Positions 19,075 through 28,562 of a stretch of 64,000 nucleotides of DNA are shown in pieces (positions within the stretch are counted from its first letter, which is position 1; every line of letters starts with the position of its first letter). The position numbers and the translations under genes are program-made. Source of the stretch: Flavobacteriaceae bacterium LYZ1037 (GTDB lineage: Bacteria; Bacteroidota; Bacteroidia; Flavobacteriales; Flavobacteriaceae); NCBI GenBank assembly GCA_003144015.1, contig QFWS01000009.1, positions 49,006 to 113,005 of the forward strand. The letters run 5' to 3'. The notes below the pieces were generated by a model, which saw only the letters and a list, made by a program, of their open reading frames with translations, was not told the origin of the DNA and did not search any database.

Positions 19075-21792
19075 TTATATTTTAAGCGTTCTTAATCGTA
19101 AGGCATTCCCAATAACAGAAACTGAGCTAAAGCTCATAGCTAATGCGGCAATCATTGGTGATAGTAATAATCCAAAAAACGGAAATAAAACACCAGCAGC
19201 AATTGGAACGCCTAACGTGTTATAAACAAGTGCGAAAAACAGATTTTGTTTGATATTTTTCATAACACCATGACTTAAGTTTTTGGCTTTTACAATACCA
19301 TGTAAATCGCCTTTTACCAATGTAATCATAGCGCTTTCAATAGCCACATCTGTTCCTGTTCCCATGGCAATGCCGACATCACTTTTTGCTAATGCTGGGG
19401 CATCATTTATGCCATCCCCAGCCATGGCTACTACTTTTCCTTGTGCCTGCAATTTTTCGACCACTTTTAACTTGTCTTCTGGCAGCATACTCGCCTTAAA
19501 ATCGGTGAGATTTAATTCCGTAGCAACTGCTTGTGCTGTGTTATGATTATCGCCTGTAAGCATAATAACAGCAATATCTTTGTCTTGAAGCGCCTTAATG
19601 GCTTTGGCACTTGTGGCTTTGATTTTATCGCCAATCACAACATAACCAACAACGTTGCCATCAATAGCTAAATAAGAAACCGTTTTACCCTGTTTTTGAT
19701 AGCTTTTTGCTTCGTCTTCCATTTCCGAAGAAATTTCTGCTTTTGCATAATCCATCATTTTCGGATTTCCTAATGCTACAGTATTACCGTTTATTGTTCC
19801 TTCAACACCTTTACCTGTTACAGCACTAAAATCACTAGACTTCAATAATTCGGCATTCTTATCTTTTCCATATTTAACGGTTGCTTCAGCTAGTGGATGT
19901 TCGGAATTACTATTTAAGGACACGATATATTGAAGGACTTTTTCTTCGGAATATTCATTTCCAAAAGCACCAACTTTTTCTACGGTTGGCTTGCCTTCGG
20001 TAATGGTTCCTGTTTTATCCACAATTAATGTGTCAACCTTGTCCATTTTTTCGAGGGCTTCGGCATTTTTAATCAGCACACCATTTTGAGCGCCTTTCCC
20101 AACTCCGACCATTACGGACATGGGTGTTGCCAATCCTAATGCGCATGGACAGGCAATAATTAGCACCGCAATGGCATTTACAAAAGCATACACATAAGCG
20201 GGTTCTGGTCCCCAAATGGCCCAAACTACGAAGGTTATTAATGAAATTATAACGACGACTGGCACAAAATAACCAGACACTTTATCGGCTAAATTTTGAA
20301 TGGGCGCACGACTTCGACTGGCATCGTTCACCATGTGAATAATTTGAGAAAGCAAGGTGTCGCTTCCTACTTTTTCAGCTTTCATGAGGAACACTTGATT
20401 TCCATTTATGGTGCCACTACTTACTTTATCTCCTACCGTTTTGTTAACAGGAATTGGCTCTCCCGAAATCATGGATTCGTCAACCGTTGTTTCACCTTCG
20501 GTTATGGAGCCATCTACTGGGATTTTATCGCCTGGTTTTACTTTTAAAATATCGTTTAATTCTATTTTATCAATACTTACCTCAACGTCTTCTCCGTCTA
20601 CAATTTTAGTCGCTTTATTTGGTGCTAGTTTTAATAATTCTTTTACGGCCGAATTGGTTTTACTATGGGCACGCGCTTCTAACAATTGCCCTAGTAATAC
20701 CAAGGTTAGAATAACCGTTGCAGCTTCAAAATACACGTGTACAGCTCCGGATTCTGACAAAAACTGTTCTGGAAAAAAGTCCGGAAAAAACATCCCAAAC
20801 ACACTAAATAACCATGCCACACCAGCACCAATACCAATTAGCGTGAACATATTAAGATTCCACGTTTTGATACTTCTATAGGCGCGTTCAAAAAACATCC
20901 ATGTGGCATAAAACACAACCGGAATGGATAGCGCAAATTGTACCCAATTCCATTTCACCTGATCCATAATGTTGTATAATGGATTGTTTGTGAGCATTTC
21001 GCTCATAGCGATAATAAAAATCGGCAAGGTAAATATAGAGGCTATCCAGAATTTCTTCAACAGCTTTTTATAGGTCTTTTCTTCTGAAGACAAGTCGGGT
21101 TCCATGGGCACTAAATCCATTCCACAAATTGGACAAGCTCCAGATTCATCTTTAATCACTTCCGGATGCATGGGGCAAGTCCATTGTTCTGAATTAGAAG
21201 TTGAAAGGTTTTGTTCTTCAACCAAATCCATTCCACAAACAGGGCAATCGCCAGCTTTATCATAGGTTTTATCGCCTTCGCAATGCATGGGGCAATAAAA
21301 TGTTCCAGTACCTTTTCCTTTTGGTTTTTCTACTTTTGCATCTTGAGATGGCTTTTCTCCAAGTTTATGAATACTGTAACTTCCACCATCTTTTTTTAAA
21401 GCCTTTTGAAAGCTTTCAAAAGGAATATGAGCTTCCATCTCAATAGTGGCTTCTGCCTTTTCTAAATTGACCGTTGCTTTTGAAACCCCTTCTACTTTTG
21501 AAAGTATGTCTTCAACGTGACTGCGACAACCGTTGCAGGTCATTCCGTGAATGTGATAGGTATGTTTCATCTCGTCATTATTCGGGGTGTGAATCGTATA
21601 GGTGTCTCCATCTTTTTTCAATGCCTTTTGAAACGTCTCAATAGGAATATGTGATGACATTTCAATCGTAGCTTCTGCCTTATCTAAATTGACGCTTGCC
21701 TTTGAAACACCTTCTACTTTAGAAAGTATGTTTTCTACGTGACTACGACAACCATTACAAGTCATTCCGTGTATGTTATATGTGTGTTTCAT
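19075..21792 (-). CDS. copA: Copper-translocating P1B-type ATPase with duplicated HMA domains
   Basis: 905 aa. Domains in order: HMA1 (GMTCNGC at 9-15), HMA2 (83-89), two heavy-metal-binding motifs (YCPMH with GDCPVCGMDL at 166-190; WTCPMHPEV with GACPICGMDL at 205-227), eight membrane segments, actuator TGES-like motif (ISGEP at 442-446), CPC metal site (548-550), phosphorylation DKTGT (Asp592), and the hinge GDGINDAPAL. The CPC plus Cys-rich N-terminus indicates Cu(I) export from the cytosol. The two HMA units are near-identical, offset by 74 residues. It follows cusC by 65 bp in the copper cluster. Confidence 0.95.
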   Translation of the reverse strand: MKHTYNIHGMTCNGCRSHVENILSKVEGVSKASVNLDKAEATIEMSSHIPIETFQKALKKDGDTYTIHTPNNDEMKHTYHIHGMTCNGCRSHVEDILSKVEGVSKATVNLEKAEATIEMEAHIPFESFQKALKKDGGSYSIHKLGEKPSQDAKVEKPKGKGTGTFYCPMHCEGDKTYDKAGDCPVCGMDLVEEQNLSTSNSEQWTCPMHPEVIKDESGACPICGMDLVPMEPDLSSEEKTYKKLLKKFWIASIFTLPIFIIAMSEMLTNNPLYNIMDQVKWNWVQFALSIPVVFYATWMFFERAYRSIKTWNLNMFTLIGIGAGVAWLFSVFGMFFPDFFPEQFLSESGAVHVYFEAATVILTLVLLGQLLEARAHSKTNSAVKELLKLAPNKATKIVDGEDVEVSIDKIELNDILKVKPGDKIPVDGSITEGETTVDESMISGEPIPVNKTVGDKVSSGTINGNQVFLMKAEKVGSDTLLSQIIHMVNDASRSRAPIQNLADKVSGYFVPVVVIISLITFVVWAIWGPEPAYVYAFVNAIAVLIIACPCALGLATPMSVMVGVGKGAQNGVLIKNAEALEKMDKVDTLIVDKTGTITEGKPTVEKVGAFGNEYSEEKVLQYIVSLNSNSEHPLAEATVKYGKDKNAELLKSSDFSAVTGKGVEGTINGNTVALGNPKMMDYAKAEISSEMEDEAKSYQKQGKTVSYLAIDGNVVGYVVIGDKIKATSAKAIKALQDKDIAVIMLTGDNHNTAQAVATELNLTDFKASMLPEDKLKVVEKLQAQGKVVAMAGDGINDAPALAKSDVGIAMGTGTDVAIESAMITLVKGDLHGIVKAKNLSHGVMKNIKQNLFFALVYNTLGVPIAAGVLFPFFGLLLSPMIAALAMSFSSVSVIGNALRLRTLKI
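21364..21792 (-). repeat. In-frame tandem duplication of the HMA-coding segment of copA
   Basis: Two copies of a 222-bp unit, 21571-21792 and 21364-21570 (the second slightly shorter). Both code for MKHTY(N/H)IHGMTCNGCR and close the same way (FQKALKKDG). Protein identity is far higher than between ordinary HMA repeats, which indicates a recent duplication. Confidence 0.85.
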
Positions 21793-21857
21793 TTTTCTTA
21801 TTTTTGAAACCTGTTAGGTCTGTTATTCATTCTAAAATCAATCATAAAATACGAAAA

Positions 21858-23087
21858 TTAATTCGTCAAATAATTTATAATTGTGGATTGTACATAATAG
21901 TTCTTCACTGATTCCACCTGATTTATTTGAAACTTCAATTGTAATTCTTGTATGTTTAAAACATCTTTAAAATCAATGGTTCCAGTTTCATAGCTATTAA
22001 TTAGAATCTCTTCAGCATCTTCAGCTTGCTTCAAACTTTTTTCTTGTGTTTCAAATTTAATTCGCGACTGATTACGCTGAGAAATTGCTTTTGATAATTC
22101 GGCTTTCAGCATATTTAAGCGTTCATCCTTTTGTGATTGAATTTCTTGTTTTCGTAATTCGTTTTGCTTTGTTTGAGATTTATATTTCTTATTAAAAATT
22201 GGAATGGAAACTGATAACATGGGCATAACCATATCTTTATAAGAACTAGTTATCATTGGACTGTCATCTTGATTGATATATTCCACCCCAAAACCAATCA
22301 TAGGTCCTCCTTCTTTTTGGTTTAACAATTCAGACTGCTCCACAGATTGATATAATTTATCATATTTGAGCAGTTCTGGGTTTACCGATAAACTATCGTA
22401 GCTAAAGAAGCTATCTTCTTTAGGAATTTTCATAGACGAAATAACAGACACTTCTACATCATAATCCCGATTCATTAAACTGTTTAAAGCAGCTTGAATA
22501 CCTTTGTATTGTTGAATTAGAACCTCTTTCTCTTGTTGTAATTCATTTTGTCTAATCTGTAATCTTAATACATCTACTGCTGAAGCTTTGCCTACTTCTA
22601 CAGACGTTAATGCCAATTGCTCATAGGTTTTTAAAAGCGTTATGTTTTTATCTAGCACCTTTTGTTTGCCGCTTATTTCAAACAGTTGGTAATAGAATTG
22701 AGACACAGAAAGTGCTAATTTTCGTTTAGCAATAGATACTTCCACATATTGAGCATCTGCCATGGATGTTGCATAATTTTCTCTTGCGGTTATCGTACCA
22801 AACCACGGCAACATTTGCATGACTGACACTCTAAAACGTTCCATAGGCATATCCATTTCTGGTGCAATGGCCATAACTCCAAAATTAAATTCGGTATTTG
22901 GTATGTTGTTAACTTCGTTTACTTTTTCTGAAGCAATTTGATATTGAAAATCAAACTTTTGAATTTCGGGATTGTTGGCTAAAGCTTCGTTAATAAGCGT
23001 TTCTAATTCTTGACTTTGAACGGAAAGAGCAAAGAATAAAGAAACAAGAAACAAGATTCGTTTTATATGTGTTTTAAATTTTTTCAT
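21858..23087 (-). CDS. cusC: TolC-family outer-membrane channel of the copper RND pump
   Basis: 409 aa with a signal peptide (residues 1-26, ends SVQSQ) and no lipobox. The TolC pattern of paired long helices is clear (LETLINEALANNPEIQKFDFQ; LKAELSKAISQRNQSRIKFETQEKSL), with the family ending YYVQSTIINYL. There are many Met residues in the first third (FGVMAIAPEMDMPMERF), as often seen in copper systems. Its start overlaps the cusA stop by 4 bp, so the two are translationally coupled. Confidence 0.88.
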   Translation of the reverse strand: MKKFKTHIKRILFLVSLFFALSVQSQELETLINEALANNPEIQKFDFQYQIASEKVNEVNNIPNTEFNFGVMAIAPEMDMPMERFRVSVMQMLPWFGTITARENYATSMADAQYVEVSIAKRKLALSVSQFYYQLFEISGKQKVLDKNITLLKTYEQLALTSVEVGKASAVDVLRLQIRQNELQQEKEVLIQQYKGIQAALNSLMNRDYDVEVSVISSMKIPKEDSFFSYDSLSVNPELLKYDKLYQSVEQSELLNQKEGGPMIGFGVEYINQDDSPMITSSYKDMVMPMLSVSIPIFNKKYKSQTKQNELRKQEIQSQKDERLNMLKAELSKAISQRNQSRIKFETQEKSLKQAEDAEEILINSYETGTIDFKDVLNIQELQLKFQINQVESVKNYYVQSTIINYLTN

Positions 23088-26000
23088 TTTACTGTTCTAT
23101 TAAGTTGAAACTCCGCTCTCCAGCTATATAATACTGGGACCACAAATAAGGTTATTAAGGCAATTAACATACCTCCAAAACTTGGGATTGCCATCGGAAT
23201 CATAATATCACTTCCACGTCCTGTAGATGTTAAAATTGGTAATAATGCTAAAATGGTGGTTGCTGTAGTCATTAAACATGGTCTGATTCGTTTTTCTCCA
23301 GCTTCGACTATAGATGCTCTAATTTCTTTTCTATTTTCTGGTGTATTTCTATTGAAAGTTTGCGTTAAATAAGTCGCCATGACCACGCCATCATCTGTGG
23401 CTATTCCGAATAAGGCAATGAACCCTACCCAAACAGCGACACTTAAATTAATAGGATGCATTTGAAACAAATCGCGCATATTTTCACCGAAGAAATTGAA
23501 GTTTAAAAACCAATCTTGTCCGTAGAGCCAAATCATGATGAATCCACCTGCGAATGCCACTGCTATTCCTGTAAACACCATAAGTGTTGTGCCTACAGAT
23601 CGAAACTGAAAATATAATATTAAAAATATGATGGCTAAGGCCAAAGGCACCACAACCGATAAGGTTTTTTCGGCTCGCAACTGATTTTCATAAGTACCAG
23701 TAAATTGATAATTAATGCCTTTTGGTACAATTAAATCGCCTGAAGCTATTCTTTCTTTAATTAAAGCTTGGGCACTTTCAACCACATTTACTTCTGCAAA
23801 ACCGTCTAATTTATCAAATAACACATAACCGACTAAAAAAGTGTCCTCACTTTTAATCACTTGTGGACCTTGCTCGTAACGAATGCTTGCCAATTCACTT
23901 AAAGGAACTGGACTGCCTTTTTCAACAGGAATATAAATTTGTTCTAAATCGCTTGGGTTTCCTCGTAATTCTCTTGGATAGCGCACACGTACACCGTAAC
24001 GCTCTCTGCCTTCAACCGTTTGCGTTAAAACCATACCTCCAACAGCAACCTGTAAGACGTTTTGAACATCTTGAATAGAAATGCCATAGCGTGCTATTTT
24101 CTCTCTATCAATATCAATCAGTAAATAAGGTTTACCAACAATTCTGTCTGCAAATACGGCTTCATGCTTAACACCTTCGGCTTGTTTTAATATCTCTTCT
24201 AATTCGATTCCAAAGGCTTCAATTTGTTTTAAGTCTTGTCCTTTCACCTTAATTCCCATTGGTGCACGCATACCTGTTTGAAGCATGACTAATCGAGTTT
24301 CGATAGGCTGTAATTTTGGTGCAGAAGTAACTCCTGGAAGTTTAGTTACTCTTACAATCTCATTCCAAATATCGTCTGGTGATTTAATTTCTGGTCGCCA
24401 GTTTCGGTAGAATTCGCCATCGTTGTCTTCTATTAATTGGTCTTTGGCATTAACAGATTGCCACGCTTCACTTTGTTCCACTCGCAATGACATGCCATTT
24501 TTTAAAATATATTCACCATTATTATTGACTTTATAACGTTGGCGTTCACCATTGTCATTCAGCATATATTCTGGTTTATACTGAATCATGTTCTCATACA
24601 TCGATAAAGGTGCAGGATCTAAAGCCGATTCTGTTCTACCTGCTTTACCAACAACAGTTTCAATTTCTGGAATACTGGCAACTGCCATATCTAACTGCTG
24701 TAAAACACGTTTATTTTCCTCAACTCCAGAATGAGGCATTGAAGTGGGCATCAATAAGAAAGACCCTTCGTTTAATGATGGCATAAATTCTTTCCCTGTG
24801 TTTTTCATGATGAAAAAACCAACAATCACGATAGCTGTTGGAACAGATAGAAACAAAAGTTTATTATCTAAACACCATCTTAATATGCGTGTATAAAACT
24901 TGATGAATAATGTAAATACACCTAACAATCCAAAACAAATGACTCCAACGAAAACGAGATTCCAGAAAACACTTTTATCAACACCTAAGGGTCTCCAATA
25001 TTCTGCTAACAGAAATACAATGGCGATGGCAGAAATAATGATATTTATAAGGTTTGCACGCTTTGCTTTTACTATTTCTTGTAGTTTTAAAATACCTGTA
25101 ACACCAAAAGCTATTAAAATAATTCCTAACCAATAACCGTAGAACACACCCATTATTCCTGCTAAAGCCATGGCGGCATTTAAAATATAACTAAAACTCT
25201 TTTTGATGCTTTTTCTTCGGAATAAATAGGCTGCAAAGGGTGGAATTAAAAATAATGCCACAATAAGAGAGGCTGTTAGAGCAAAGGTTTTTGTAAAGGC
25301 TAAGGGTCTAAATAGTTTTCCTTCAGCACCAATCATAGTAAACACTGGGATAAAACTAATAATAGTTGTCATTACAGCAGTTACAATGGCCCCAGACACT
25401 TCTGTTGTGGCTTTATAAACCACTGTATTTATGGAAAGTTTCCCTTCATCTTCGTCCAAATGACGTATAATATTTTCTGAAAGTATAACACCAACATCTA
25501 CCATGGTACCAATAGCAATCGCTATTCCGGATAATGCCACAATATTTGCATCTACATTAAATAGTTTCATGGCGATAAATACCATTAAGACTGCAACAGG
25601 TAATAAGCCTGAAATCAAAATGGACGCACGAAGGTTAAATACCATAACAATAATAACCAAAATGGTGATTAAAATCTCTAAGGTTAAGGCTTCATTTAAT
25701 GTGCCTAATGTTTCTTGAATGAGTTCTGATCTATCATAAAAAGGAACGATGGTTACTTGAGACGTTATTCCATCAGAAAGTACTTTTGAAGGCAACCCAG
25801 CGCTTAATTCATGGATTTTTTCTTTGACGTTTGTGATAACCTCCATTGGATTCGCACCATAACGCGCCACAACAACGCCACCTACAACCTCTGATCCTTC
25901 TTTGTCTAGAATCCCTCTTCGTGCTGCAGGACCTAATGATACTTTACCAATATCTTTAATTCTTATGGATGTGAAATCTTCTGATGTGACTACGGCATTT

Positions 26001-26785
26001 TCAATGTCTGAAATAGATTTCACATAACCCAAACCACGCACTAAATATTCGGCTTGGTTTATTTCTAAAGTTTGTGCGCCAATATCCTTATTACTTTCTT
26101 TTACAGCTTTTACGACTTGGTTTAATCCAATATTATACTGTCGCATCAGTTCTGGGTTGACATCAATTTGATATTCCTGAACATAACCACCAATAGAAGC
26201 CACTTCAGAAACACCACTTGCAGACGACAAGGCATATTTTACATAGTAATCTTGAATGCTACGTAACTCGTGTAAATCCCAACCTCCTGTTACGTTACCG
26301 TTTTCATCACGACCTTCTAAGGTGTACCAAAATATCTGTCCTAGACCCGTGGCATCTGGACCTAATGATGGATTAACATCTTCAGGCAACAAGCCACTTG
26401 GAAGTGAGTTTAATTTTTCTAATATGCGACTTCTACTCCAATAGAACTCTATATCTTCTTCAAAAATGATATAGATACTTGAAAAGCCAAACATAGACGA
26501 ACTACGAATCGTTTTTACTCCAGGAATTCCCAATAAAGAGGTCGTTAAAGGATAGGTAATTTGATCTTCAATATCTTGTGGAGACCTTCCATCCCATTTA
26601 GTAAAAACAATTTGTTGATTTTCTCCAATATCTGGAATAGCATCTACTGCTACAGGATTACTCGGTAAAAAGCCAGTATCCCAATTAAAAGGCGCATTTA
26701 CAGTTCCCCATCCCACTAAAAGGACAAGTAAGAGAACAGCAACTAATTTATTCTCTATTAAGAATTTGATGCTTTTATTTAGCAT
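23084..26785 (-). CDS. cusA: CusA/CzcA heavy-metal RND transporter
   Basis: 1233 aa, longer than the 1030-1050 aa of enteric CusA because of an added hydrophobic segment (about 520-640) after the fourth membrane helix, common in Bacteroidetes homologues. Typical features are FNWDTGF near the N-terminus, the AIPDIGENQQIVFTKWDGRSP porter start, the TM4 proton-relay region (GIAIAIGTMVDVGVILSENI), and PSLNEGSFLLMPTSMP and MLQTGMRAPMGIKVKG with Met residues fitting Cu(I) relay. It drives periplasmic Cu(I)/Ag(I) out with CusB and CusC. It is second in the cluster, 107 bp after the HYC_CC_PP gene. Confidence 0.92.
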   Translation of the reverse strand: MLNKSIKFLIENKLVAVLLLVLLVGWGTVNAPFNWDTGFLPSNPVAVDAIPDIGENQQIVFTKWDGRSPQDIEDQITYPLTTSLLGIPGVKTIRSSSMFGFSSIYIIFEEDIEFYWSRSRILEKLNSLPSGLLPEDVNPSLGPDATGLGQIFWYTLEGRDENGNVTGGWDLHELRSIQDYYVKYALSSASGVSEVASIGGYVQEYQIDVNPELMRQYNIGLNQVVKAVKESNKDIGAQTLEINQAEYLVRGLGYVKSISDIENAVVTSEDFTSIRIKDIGKVSLGPAARRGILDKEGSEVVGGVVVARYGANPMEVITNVKEKIHELSAGLPSKVLSDGITSQVTIVPFYDRSELIQETLGTLNEALTLEILITILVIIVMVFNLRASILISGLLPVAVLMVFIAMKLFNVDANIVALSGIAIAIGTMVDVGVILSENIIRHLDEDEGKLSINTVVYKATTEVSGAIVTAVMTTIISFIPVFTMIGAEGKLFRPLAFTKTFALTASLIVALFLIPPFAAYLFRRKSIKKSFSYILNAAMALAGIMGVFYGYWLGIILIAFGVTGILKLQEIVKAKRANLINIIISAIAIVFLLAEYWRPLGVDKSVFWNLVFVGVICFGLLGVFTLFIKFYTRILRWCLDNKLLFLSVPTAIVIVGFFIMKNTGKEFMPSLNEGSFLLMPTSMPHSGVEENKRVLQQLDMAVASIPEIETVVGKAGRTESALDPAPLSMYENMIQYKPEYMLNDNGERQRYKVNNNGEYILKNGMSLRVEQSEAWQSVNAKDQLIEDNDGEFYRNWRPEIKSPDDIWNEIVRVTKLPGVTSAPKLQPIETRLVMLQTGMRAPMGIKVKGQDLKQIEAFGIELEEILKQAEGVKHEAVFADRIVGKPYLLIDIDREKIARYGISIQDVQNVLQVAVGGMVLTQTVEGRERYGVRVRYPRELRGNPSDLEQIYIPVEKGSPVPLSELASIRYEQGPQVIKSEDTFLVGYVLFDKLDGFAEVNVVESAQALIKERIASGDLIVPKGINYQFTGTYENQLRAEKTLSVVVPLALAIIFLILYFQFRSVGTTLMVFTGIAVAFAGGFIMIWLYGQDWFLNFNFFGENMRDLFQMHPINLSVAVWVGFIALFGIATDDGVVMATYLTQTFNRNTPENRKEIRASIVEAGEKRIRPCLMTTATTILALLPILTSTGRGSDIMIPMAIPSFGGMLIALITLFVVPVLYSWRAEFQLNRTVK

Positions 26786-26892
26786 GAGTATTGATTATTA
26801 AACAGTTAGACATTGATGTTTGAAAAACACCGAATACAACGAATCACCCTAATGAATTGAATCATTGGATAACACAGTCTATTGTTTAAAAA

Positions 26893-27306
26893 TCAAATTA
26901 AATAAGTCTCGTCAAGTTTGAAGATTTGCTTTGTGACGAGTGGTGGTTTGTATTCTTCATAAGAAGACACTTTGTTATCTAAACCTTCAAAAAGATTTAC
27001 ATAAGTATAAATAAACGACGTGATAAAAATTTGTTGCTCAAAAGAAATTTTGTCAACTTGTAGTTGTAATTCGTTTTGACTATCCAAAACTACTTGTTCA
27101 TCTTTACAACAATCCTTTTTGGTAACGGAGCAGCCTTCTGTTAAAGGATTATCCATGTCCATACCACAAGTTTCTACATTTTGAAAGATAGCAGAATCCA
27201 TTAAAGCACCTCCACAATAATGCATATTGACTGTGAACGACATGGTAGAGAATAACACTACCAAAGCCATTAACATTGACATTATTTTATAGAATACTTT
27301 TTTCAT
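26893..27306 (-). CDS. HYC_CC_PP family small exported protein
   Basis: 137 aa from the ATG at 27304-27306; an upstream TTG would add 10 residues but would precede the -7 box. A membrane/signal segment (about 4-24) is followed by the family hallmarks: HYCGG, a CC pair in KKDCCKDE, and a PP pair near the end (YKPPLV). Extra Cys in VETCGMD and EGCSV suit metal binding. It heads the copper cluster, as family members often do beside CusA genes. A periplasmic copper-sensing or scavenging role is inference. Confidence 0.8.
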   Translation of the reverse strand: MKKVFYKIMSMLMALVVLFSTMSFTVNMHYCGGALMDSAIFQNVETCGMDMDNPLTEGCSVTKKDCCKDEQVVLDSQNELQLQVDKISFEQQIFITSFIYTYVNLFEGLDNKVSSYEEYKPPLVTKQIFKLDETYLI

Positions 27307-27314
27307 ACTACATG

Positions 27315-27322
27315 CAAAAATA
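27315..27322 (-). promoter_or_regulatory. -7 promoter element TATTTTTG for the copper cluster
   Basis: On the minus strand TATTTTTG fits TAnnTTTG and lies 8 bp before the HYC_CC_PP ATG. It is on the chromosomal side of the att repeat at 27374, so the mobile element has not separated this promoter core from its genes, although sequences upstream of about -60 now belong to the element. Confidence 0.5.
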
Positions 27323-27373
27323 CGAAATTTTAACAACTCGATATTTTGTTTAACAGAACTTTAAAAAATAACG

Positions 27374-27389
27374 TTATTTCCCGATACAA
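27374..27389. repeat. Left att site (mnmE-end remnant)
   Basis: TTATTTCCCGATACAA. Read on the minus strand it still encodes CIGK-stop, the mnmE C-terminus, though no mnmE body is attached here. It differs from the right copy at one base (T versus C at position 4). The identical block TTCCCGATACAA (27378-27389) is the likely crossover core. Confidence 0.8.
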
Positions 27390-27425
27390 TATTTAACTAT
27401 CCCTATATTCATTGGTGTTGTAGCA

Positions 27426-27480
27426 TTTGGGCAACAAATGGGAAACAAAAAACACAAAATAAGAGAAGATTAGCAACAAA
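27426..27480. repeat. Left-end integrase arm-site candidates (GCAACAAA x2)
   Basis: TTTGGGCAACAAAT at 27426-27439 recurs exactly at 53031-53044 near the other end. A second GCAACAAA is at 27473-27480. Their position 40-90 bp inside the att repeat and same-strand orientation fit arm-type binding sites of a tyrosine recombinase. Confidence 0.55.
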
Positions 27481-27509
27481 CATTAATAATGTTAATTACA
27501 AATATAGCA

Positions 27510-27540
27510 TAAAAAAAACCACTCATAAAGAGTGGTTTTC
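27510..27540. terminator. Rho-independent terminator after the DUF6266 gene
   Basis: AAAACCACTC (27515-27524) pairs with GAGTGGTTTT (27530-27539) with a 5-nt loop and an A-run that becomes U-rich on the minus strand. It lies 20 bp after the minus-strand DUF6266 stop. Confidence 0.8.
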
Positions 27541-27559
27541 ATACATAAAACACCAAGCA

Positions 27560-28201
27560 TTAATTAGCTGTTCCAGAGCCTAAATAAGTACTGTTTGATA
27601 CTTGACTACCATCAGCAGTGATAAATGCCATAAATAGCTCCACTGTATCTCCTGCGTAGGTTGTTGGGATAGCAACAATTTGAGTTCCTACTGTTCTGTC
27701 TGTTCCATCAGTTAAAGAAATAGATTCTTTCTTTGATGGATTGTAAACCAATAACATTGCTTTATCGGTAGCGTTTGCATTACCTTCAGCAGAGTTATCA
27801 TCCCAGTTAAAAGTTACTTCTCCCGCAGTTGTAAGATCAGTAGTAGGGTTTAAAGCAGTCGATAAACCTCCTCTACTTACCAAAGCGTTAGCATAATCTA
27901 CATTGAAGTTTGGCTCAACTCCACCAATAGCATTATTTAACACATACGACATTGCAGCATTGAATGCTGTTTTCTTCACTGCTAAAAACTTATATCCTTT
28001 CTGGATGAAAGGTTTAACAGCTTGAATAAATTCTAAAGTCACTGTAAACTTATTTCTTTGGTTTACCTGACCTACAGTTCTTGGATTCGCTACACTTGAA
28101 GGTTTAATTCTAATGTAGTCAATTCCTTTCCAGCTTCCACCGATAATGTTTCCAACCTTACCTGAAAGCCCTCCTAAAATACCTTGAGCAATTTTACCCA
28201 T
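27560..28201 (-). CDS. DUF6266 family protein
   Basis: 213 aa. The N-terminus has the family signature: GILGGLSGKVGNIIGGSWKG, YIRIKPSSVANPRT, then QVNQRNKFTVTL. The rest is beta-rich with fibronectin-like strands (FNWDDNSAEGNANATDKAMLLVYN). No signal peptide. The family is widespread in Bacteroidetes, often next to mobile elements, and its function is unknown. Here it is the gene nearest the left att site, monocistronic, with its own terminator. Confidence 0.85.
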   Translation of the reverse strand: MGKIAQGILGGLSGKVGNIIGGSWKGIDYIRIKPSSVANPRTVGQVNQRNKFTVTLEFIQAVKPFIQKGYKFLAVKKTAFNAAMSYVLNNAIGGVEPNFNVDYANALVSRGGLSTALNPTTDLTTAGEVTFNWDDNSAEGNANATDKAMLLVYNPSKKESISLTDGTDRTVGTQIVAIPTTYAGDTVELFMAFITADGSQVSNSTYLGSGTAN

Positions 28202-28562
28202 AACATAAATGATTTAAATGAAACTTACTTTTCTTCGGACTTGGTACGGACTTAACACGAAGCTGTACCTTCCGCTGAAATATATGGCAAGTTTTATGCT
28301 ATTCTTTCAATATGGATTTTGTTGCTTTAGATTGCTTCTTTTTGCATCAGAAATAAAAAAAACAATATTTTTTTTACAAAGAAAAAGAGAAAAAAGAAAG
28401 CAATTCAATTGATGGCGTGGACATACTGTCAAGTTTTTTGGAAAAAATATTGCTATACAAAATGACTACAGCAGGATATGCCAAAATACAGGTGCAAAAT
28501 TTTTTTCAAAACCCGTAGGGCTTGAACTTTATAGTATGATAGCGGTGGATGTAGGAAGGCAT
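28202..28562. other. Intergenic stretch with a weak inverted repeat, no gene seen
   Basis: About 360 bp, AT-rich, with a modest inverted repeat upstream of the DUF6266 gene (CGGA-ctt-GGTAC at 28236-28247 against GTACC-t-TCCG at 28265-28274). It could be an operator or leader structure. No coding region or RNA gene was recognised. Confidence 0.45.

Noticed and set aside
20408..20881. 157-codon plus-strand frame opposite copA
   Set aside because: It is a mirror of a highly conserved ATPase coding region on the other strand; its sequence is low in charge and has no family features.
16141..27373. A third att copy that would show a tandem island around the copper cluster
   Set aside because: I saw no further TTCCCGATACAA in this interval or to its left within the window.
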